Source: Lentinula raphanica
Taxonomy: Eukaryota > Basidiomycota > Agaricomycetes > Agaricales > Omphalotaceae
Length of the DNA stretch: 64,000 nt
Direction: 5' to 3'
Assembly: GCA_027919835.1 (NCBI GenBank)
Contig: JANVFP010000022.1
Coordinates: 186,001 to 250,000, forward strand
The notes under the pieces are model-generated. The model saw only the letters and a program-made list of their open reading frames with translations. It did no database searches and had not been told where the DNA came from. Each line of letters starts with the position of its first letter. The stretch's first letter is position 1. This document shows, in pieces, positions 59,129 through 64,000 of this stretch. The position numbers and the translations under genes are program-made.

Positions 59129-59566
59129 TGAGTCGGGTGGTAGTAGCGGTAAGAGAGATAAGTCGGAGTTGAGGAATATCGCCTTTTATTGATTGCGAAG
59201 GCCAAAACATTGACAGCATATATGAAACGAACAGGCCTTCGATTCTTGGTCCATTCGCGTTTTCATCTGCGCCGATCCGAGGTGGACGGCTTTCCGCAGA
59301 GTGTCGCAGAGAGCAGTGCGCCCAAGGAGACCGGCGCTCAATTAAATCATAAAACAAGCGCCTAGCGCCTAACCTAAACCTTCTCGCAATTGCTCATGAC
59401 CAGTCTGTCAGCTTTATTCAACTGTTCGCCTTCTCAAAGGTTTTCGCCTTCTTGCATTGAAATCATGGGACTGAGAGTATGGTGCCATTTGATGGTGAAC
59501 TCACACCAGACTCGCATAATTACCCCACAGTCAAAGGTCAACTTCAGAACCTAACGTTATACTACC
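59129..59566. promoter_or_regulatory. Bidirectional promoter epoxide hydrolase / 2OG oxygenase 2
   Basis: 438 bp between divergent start codons, with no supported gene. It is a candidate place for a binding site of the neighbouring Zn2Cys6 factor, but no CGG-type pair was confirmed by eye. Confidence 0.5.
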
Positions 59567-61163
59567 ATGCCCAGTTCTGTAATCCCTCCAGTTCCTCACT
59601 ACGAGTCAGCACCGGTGACGACAGAGCCTCGTACGTCCTTGTAGGAACAAATCCGGAATAACGTGCTCATATATCACTCAGTCGAATATGCTGATTTAGC
59701 CGTTATTGATCTCAGCCAGGCCAATTCTGCAGAGGGACGAGCGCAACTAGCATTGAAAGTGCGAGATGCCATGTCCACCAACGGATTCTTCTATGTTGTA
59801 GGACATGGTTACTCCTCTGATCAAGTCGGGATCGCACACTCAATTACTGGTGATACTAAGACTCACTCAGCATGCCAATCATCTAGATGAAACGAATGTT
59901 CGATATCGCGGACGTCCCTTTCTCGCGAGTTAACGATGAAGAGAAACAGAAATACGTCGCGCAGACCAAGCAGACTGGGTCTTACCAAGGCTATAAACTC
60001 CGTCAATATTGGGTACGGTGTCCTTCATCGGCCTTAATGCTTACCTAGTGTTGAACTATAGCACCTCGATGGGGGTGTACGGGATCAAATCGAGAATTAC
60101 AACAGTGGGTTATCTCCTTTGCTTGCACCTGGAATAGCAATGACAGTAATGCCAATTAGTCAACCATGATGTGACCAGACGCACTCACCCCGAAGCTGTT
60201 CGGCCTCTACTTCCTGAGATAAGCCAACTTGCATTCCATTCACATATGAACGTTCTACATCCTATCTTGAGGTACACTGTTATGATCAGGCCTTCAAAAA
60301 TGGCTATCTTGACCATGATGCTGTTACAGGCTCTTGGCTCTCGGGCTGGAACTCCCAGAAGACACCCTTGTCAATTTACACAAGTGGGAATCACAATCAG
60401 AAACTTACGGTGGGTGTTGCAGGGCTTTACGCTATAAGTATTGTTTTGATTTATTTTTTATTAGTGCGATTCATGAAGTATTATCCAAGACCTTCCGAGG
60501 ATGAAGAGAAAACCAACGGTGTCTGGTTAAAAGGACACACGGGTCAGTACGACTTCCTTCAAGTGGGCTGTACGACGCACTCACTTTCAACTTTCAAACC
60601 AGATTTTGGTACTATCAGTATCTTGTACAGTCAGCCTGTCGCCGCTTTGCAGATTCTGACTCGCGATTCTGAATGGAAGTGGGTCGAGCATATCGAGAAT
60701 GCTATCGTGAGTGCGCGATTCGATGGTATAATTAATCCTCCTCATCTTCATAGGTGGTTAATGCCGGTGATGCGATGGAATTTCTATCTGGTGGTTATTA
60801 TCGTGCCACAATCCACAGGTATTTTCGGCCTCTCAACTCTACCATTGATCGTCCCAGTCTCATGTCCAACATCACAGAGTCGTCCAGCCACCTCCTGACC
60901 AACGTCAATACACTCGTTTGGGAATTTTCTATTTCTGCATGACGGATGACGATGTTAGACTCGTGCCTCTTGTAGCAAGTCCCTTGCTCCAACGCGTTGG
61001 GTTCAAACGATGGTTTGAGAAGGACGAGGACGCACCCCTGATGTCGGAATGGCGGAAAGCTCGTACTTCCGCCTATGGTCAAACTGCCCTGTTGAAATCC
61101 AACACAGAGGCCAGAATTGAAGAAGAAGTGATCAACGGCGTCATTGTGAAGCACTACAACTGA
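59567..61163 (+). CDS. 2-oxoglutarate/Fe(II)-dependent oxygenase (IPNS-like), copy 2
   Basis: Predicted 366-residue oxygenase. Ten exons: 59567-59630, 59682-59824, 59887-60012, 60062-60104, 60160-60271, 60330-60409, 60465-60542, 60603-60706, 60754-60818, 60878-61163; all phases close. The N-terminal part has MSTNGFFYVVGHGYSSDQ. The iron ligands are H214 and D216 (KGHTDFGTIS) with H271 (TIHRVV). The likely 2OG-binding Arg is R281 in QPPPDQRQYTR. It shares with copy 1 the motifs GVRDxIExYN, EEKTNGVxLxGHTDF and HRVV, so the two are paralogues with different intron numbers. The extra C-terminal region (GFKRWFEKDEDAPLMSEWRKA) is a feature of this family in fungi. Substrate is unknown. No signal peptide. 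Confidence 0.9.
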
Positions 61164-61239
61164 TAGGAAGATAGAATTTGTTGTATGATTATCGTTCAAT
61201 TGAAAGTATGAGGGAAAAGCGACATCTTATGAGCAGTTG

Positions 61240-62203
61240 TTACCTTCCCTTTTGTTCCATCTCTAAGTGTCGCCACAAAAACTTCTGCAAGTGTCCAGCA
61301 AGGCCCTCTGTAAGCTGTGTAATACCATCAGAGGTACAGATACGATATGCTGGCATTGGTTGATATGTGCTAGCCAAAATCTGTGCGGTCATGAGTGTGT
61401 GTGATGAAAGAAACATTTGAAAAGCCCACCTTCCCATCTTCTACCAGAACAGAGGCAAGAATGTCGTCTGGATCACCAATTCGACCTAATGCTGGTATAT
61501 TGCGGTCATCTATACGCGGTGTTTATCAGAGGAGACGAACTGACAAGATGGCTTGGAAACGTACCATGTATGTGCATCCATCCTTGTTGTATCTGTAATG
61601 CTCCATTTCTTTGGTGTTCATCCACGTCTAACTCTAGCCCGTTCTTGACTGCTTCGTGGAGTAGTTGACGGAACTTTGCTGGAATGTCCACGGTCAGTTT
61701 ACTGTTAAATTTGACGAACGAGCGATTTGCGTACTGTTTTCCTTGAAGTCATTCAGTCCTGCTTCTTGCTCTACCTCACTGTTCGTCAAAGCCGGTAGCC
61801 AGCCAATCACCGCACTAGACTGCGGGTGAGGAGGAGCGACAGGCAGAAAAGACAATGCATAAACGGGAACGTTGGGAGATATGGATGTCGGAGGCTCCAG
61901 CAGATGATAAAAAAGGCCGGCTCGCGTGGGGTCAGCAAAAGTACCCGCTGGAAGTTCTTGGTCTGGTCGAGAGGCTGTAGACGAAGGAGCACTTATAGAG
62001 AAGGGTTGGCGAGAGAAGTTATATCTGGCGATGGTTGTGTTGTTGACAAAGTTGCCCTGACATCGACGAGTTATTCGGCTTATGGACCTCAAGGAAGCCA
62101 CCGTTGCTGAAGAAAAGTGAGAAGGAGTTGCATGAGGTCGACCAGATGTTTTAAAAAGTGATCTCGACGCTTTGGTGATGGTAGTTCTGGACAAGGCGCA
62201 CAT
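61240..62203 (-). CDS. Probable mitochondrial protein of unknown function
   Basis: Predicted 267 residues. Four exons: 62203-61735, 61678-61565, 61509-61430, 61380-61240; phases close and the stop is TAA. The first 65 residues are rich in Arg, Ser and Thr with no Asp or Glu (MCALSRTTITKASRSLFKTS and onward), as expected of a mitochondrial presequence. The mature part has PVYALSFLPVAPPHPQSSAV, then KFRQLLHEAVKNGLELDVDE, ALQIQQGWMHIHDDRN and SVLVEDGKI, and a C terminus TSDGITQLTEGLAGHLQ. I do not recognise the family. It looks like a small globular domain and has no membrane helix. It is convergent with 2OG oxygenase 2, the two stops being only 76 bp apart. Confidence 0.75.
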
Positions 62204-62431
62204 TACTGCTTTTGTGAAACGCCGAAACTATGACGTAGCGCGTCGGGAGCTTGTGAAAAATGTACTTTTGTTTGATTCGTGCCAGTATAACTAACATAAC
62301 AATACACAGTTGAACTTGTAGAGGAGAAAAAAGTTTCGTAGACAACAACAAGGCAGAAATAGCGAGAAGTGAGTGATGAAATATAGAGTAAACATTTCTG
62401 AGTGAGTAAGCAAGAAAGGGTATCTGAAAGA

Positions 62432-64000
62432 TTATCTGCCAATGCGATCATCTACACGTTGTCGATGCTGCCTGTTCTTCAGATGAACTTCAAAATTGGA
62501 CAAGGTCTCGCCTGGACCTGGTTTGTATAACTACGAAAAGAGCGTCAGAACCTTTGGAATGGATAGAGATGCGCTGAAACTGACTTTTCCCGGGCAGTCT
62601 ACGCATTTGATACGCCATTCCGAACCTTCTCCGACCTTCCGCCACACAACATCAAACCTATCATTAGGGTATTTTGTTTGTGTAGTATGCATCGTCGTGG
62701 TCAGCCATGTAGGAGGCTGGCAGATACAGAACACTTGGTGAGTTTGGTTTTTCACTCAGAGGTAACAAGTCAACATACCCATGTTTTGGTAGGCGAAGTT
62801 GGAGGACTTTGAACATTCGTGCGAGGTGGCGTAGACGGCTCCGGCTCGTTTTTGGTACTAGAATCTTTAGTGTTTTTTGACTCTCCGCTATCTGTTGTTT
62901 TATTTATTCGTGAGGGCGTAGGACTTCCACGAGGTGATGCAGTGATTCCATTTGTCAATTTGACCCGTTGCGAGAGAGGTGGCTCCGAAGCGCTTGAACT
63001 TGAAGAAATCGGAGACGCAACACGATCCTCCTCGCGTAATGCACGTCTAGACGGAGGGGGAGATTGCCTTGAGGGTGCCTCTGACCTCTCTTTCTTCCGA
63101 TCGCGCGCAGGCGTTGGTGGTGCGGATATGTCATCTGCAGGAGTTGAGACAGAGCTATCTTGAGCGCGCAACGTCGCCGCCGAACCTTTCTTCTTCGTCA
63201 GATTGATATGATATTCCGCGTCTGTGTTGTATGTACATGGACGTGGTCGTCTGTGTCTATGCCAGAATCTGCCTGAACAAGATGTTAGTGAAATGGAATG
63301 AATCATGAGTTTGATGATCATCAAGTCTCACCACAGTCACCACACTGGGACTTGTTGCCTAGTGGGCCTTTTCGGCGTCCTATTGCAATGCTTTCCGGGC
63401 ACCCACAGTTGGAGCAGTGCCAGACGCCATCAATATAATTGGCATGCTGTCCTTCCGCGTACTCTCTTTCTTTTGCGTCCCGCTCAGTATCTTTTGGCTT
63501 TCGAGTTGAGTGCGGCCTCAGGAACCTTCTATCAGGCGTATTGATGGAGGGAGGAGGATCATTTTCCAGCGGTGCTGGTAAAGTTGAAACATCAGCTGCC
63601 GTAGAAGGCGTGGGAGCGGACACATTGGCTCGGGGGCGAAAAATTGAGGGAGGAATTTGCGGTGCTTTGAACAGCCCTTTGACTTTCTTTTCTTTGATGA
63701 CCGTAGTCGTGGTAGGTTGCGGCGCAGTCGGAGCTGATAAAGGTGTGAGAGGTGTCCCATTTTCTGATGCAACCATGTTCGCGATGGTAAGCGAAGCAGC
63801 TGCAGCTGCAGCTCGTCGAGAGACGGGCGCATTTGCGGCAGCGGCAAGTGCGAGTGTAGCAGGGTCGAGTTCTGGGAAGCCGATAGCAGGCGTGCGATAT
63901 GTCCTGATTGGTTCTCGATCAGGCAAAGCGACACCTCTCCGACCTCTCGTGTTCCTCTTCCGTCGTCTGTTTACGTCTTTATCGCGCTCCTTCTCGTTTC
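62432..64000 (-). CDS. SNF5/SFH1-like chromatin-remodelling subunit, C-terminal part
   Basis: Partial: the gene continues past 64000. Exons seen: 64000 (open)-63332, 63272-62779, 62716-62585, 62530-62432; phases close and the stop is TAA. A basic segment (RRRKRNTRGRRGVALPDRE) leads into TPAIGFPELDPATLALAAAA. A GATA-type zinc finger follows: CSNCGC...KSQCGDCG, spaced C-x2-C-x20-C-x2-C, then FWHRHRRPRPC. After a Ser/Pro-rich stretch comes YPNDRFDVVWRKVGEGSEW, RIKCVDCPGKLYKPGPGETL, SNFEVHLKNRQHRQRV. This arrangement recalls the C-terminal half of basidiomycete SNF5-type SWI/SNF or RSC subunits. The SNF5 core domain would lie outside the window, so the assignment is inferred. Confidence 0.65.

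Overview
This is nuclear DNA from a basidiomycete fungus, most likely an Agaricomycete. Genes on both strands are split by many introns of about 50-60 bp with GT(A/G)NG donors. The protein set is fungal: Zn2Cys6 and C2H2 regulators, OST4, QCR8, IRE1, VPS15, CstF64, a DUR3-type urea transporter and a SNF5-like subunit. The Zn2Cys6 motif (GEIACAECRRLKIKCD) is of a type I associate with mushroom-forming fungi. I saw no rRNA, tRNA, CRISPR array or intact transposon. Exon joins were worked out by hand. For most genes they close in frame with conserved motifs restored; the exceptions are stated.

Layout. 0.3-1.7 kb: two-finger C2H2 regulator (-). 1.7-6.2 kb: gene-poor. 6.2-7.8 kb: caleosin-like EF-hand protein (-), divergent from IRE1 (+, 8.6-12.8 kb). 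13.4-25.2 kb: one 18-exon gene (-) for a 3,616-residue PH-domain, low-complexity, SR-rich, coiled-coil protein. 26.2-27.1 kb: OST4 (-) and QCR8 (+) share a 208-bp promoter. 27.5-29.6 kb: a single reading frame joins a three-repeat Myb protein to a complete glutathione S-transferase (-). 30.7-32.5 kb: membrane-anchored Ser/Pro-rich protein (-). 34.2-34.8 kb: small secreted Cys-rich protein (-). 35.4-38.1 kb: DUR3-like transporter (-). 39.0-40.5 kb: 2OG-Fe(II) oxygenase (+). 40.6-46.3 kb: VPS15 (-), head-to-head with threonyl-tRNA synthetase (+, to 49.3 kb). 49.5-51.2 kb: CstF64 (-), head-to-head with an HSP20 gene (+, 51.5-52.4 kb) whose promoter has a perfect three-unit heat-shock element. 53.4-56.6 kb: Zn2Cys6 regulator (-). 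57.8-59.1 kb: epoxide hydrolase (-), head-to-head with a second 2OG oxygenase (+, 59.6-61.2 kb). 61.2-62.2 kb: probable mitochondrial protein of unknown role (-). 62.4-64.0 kb: C-terminal part of a SNF5-like chromatin-remodelling subunit (-), running off the window.

How it fits together. Most genes are housekeeping: ER stress sensing and glycosylation (IRE1, OST4), respiration (QCR8), vesicle and autophagy PI3-kinase (VPS15), translation (ThrRS), mRNA 3'-end processing (CstF64), chromatin (SNF5-like). Accessory features are the urea transporter beside a secreted protein, and a possible small metabolic cluster at 53-61 kb (regulator, epoxide hydrolase, 2OG oxygenase). The observations most worth following are the Myb-GST fusion, the giant PH/SR/coiled-coil protein, a threonyl-tRNA synthetase that may make cytosolic and mitochondrial forms from two starts, and three GC-AG introns in three neighbouring genes.
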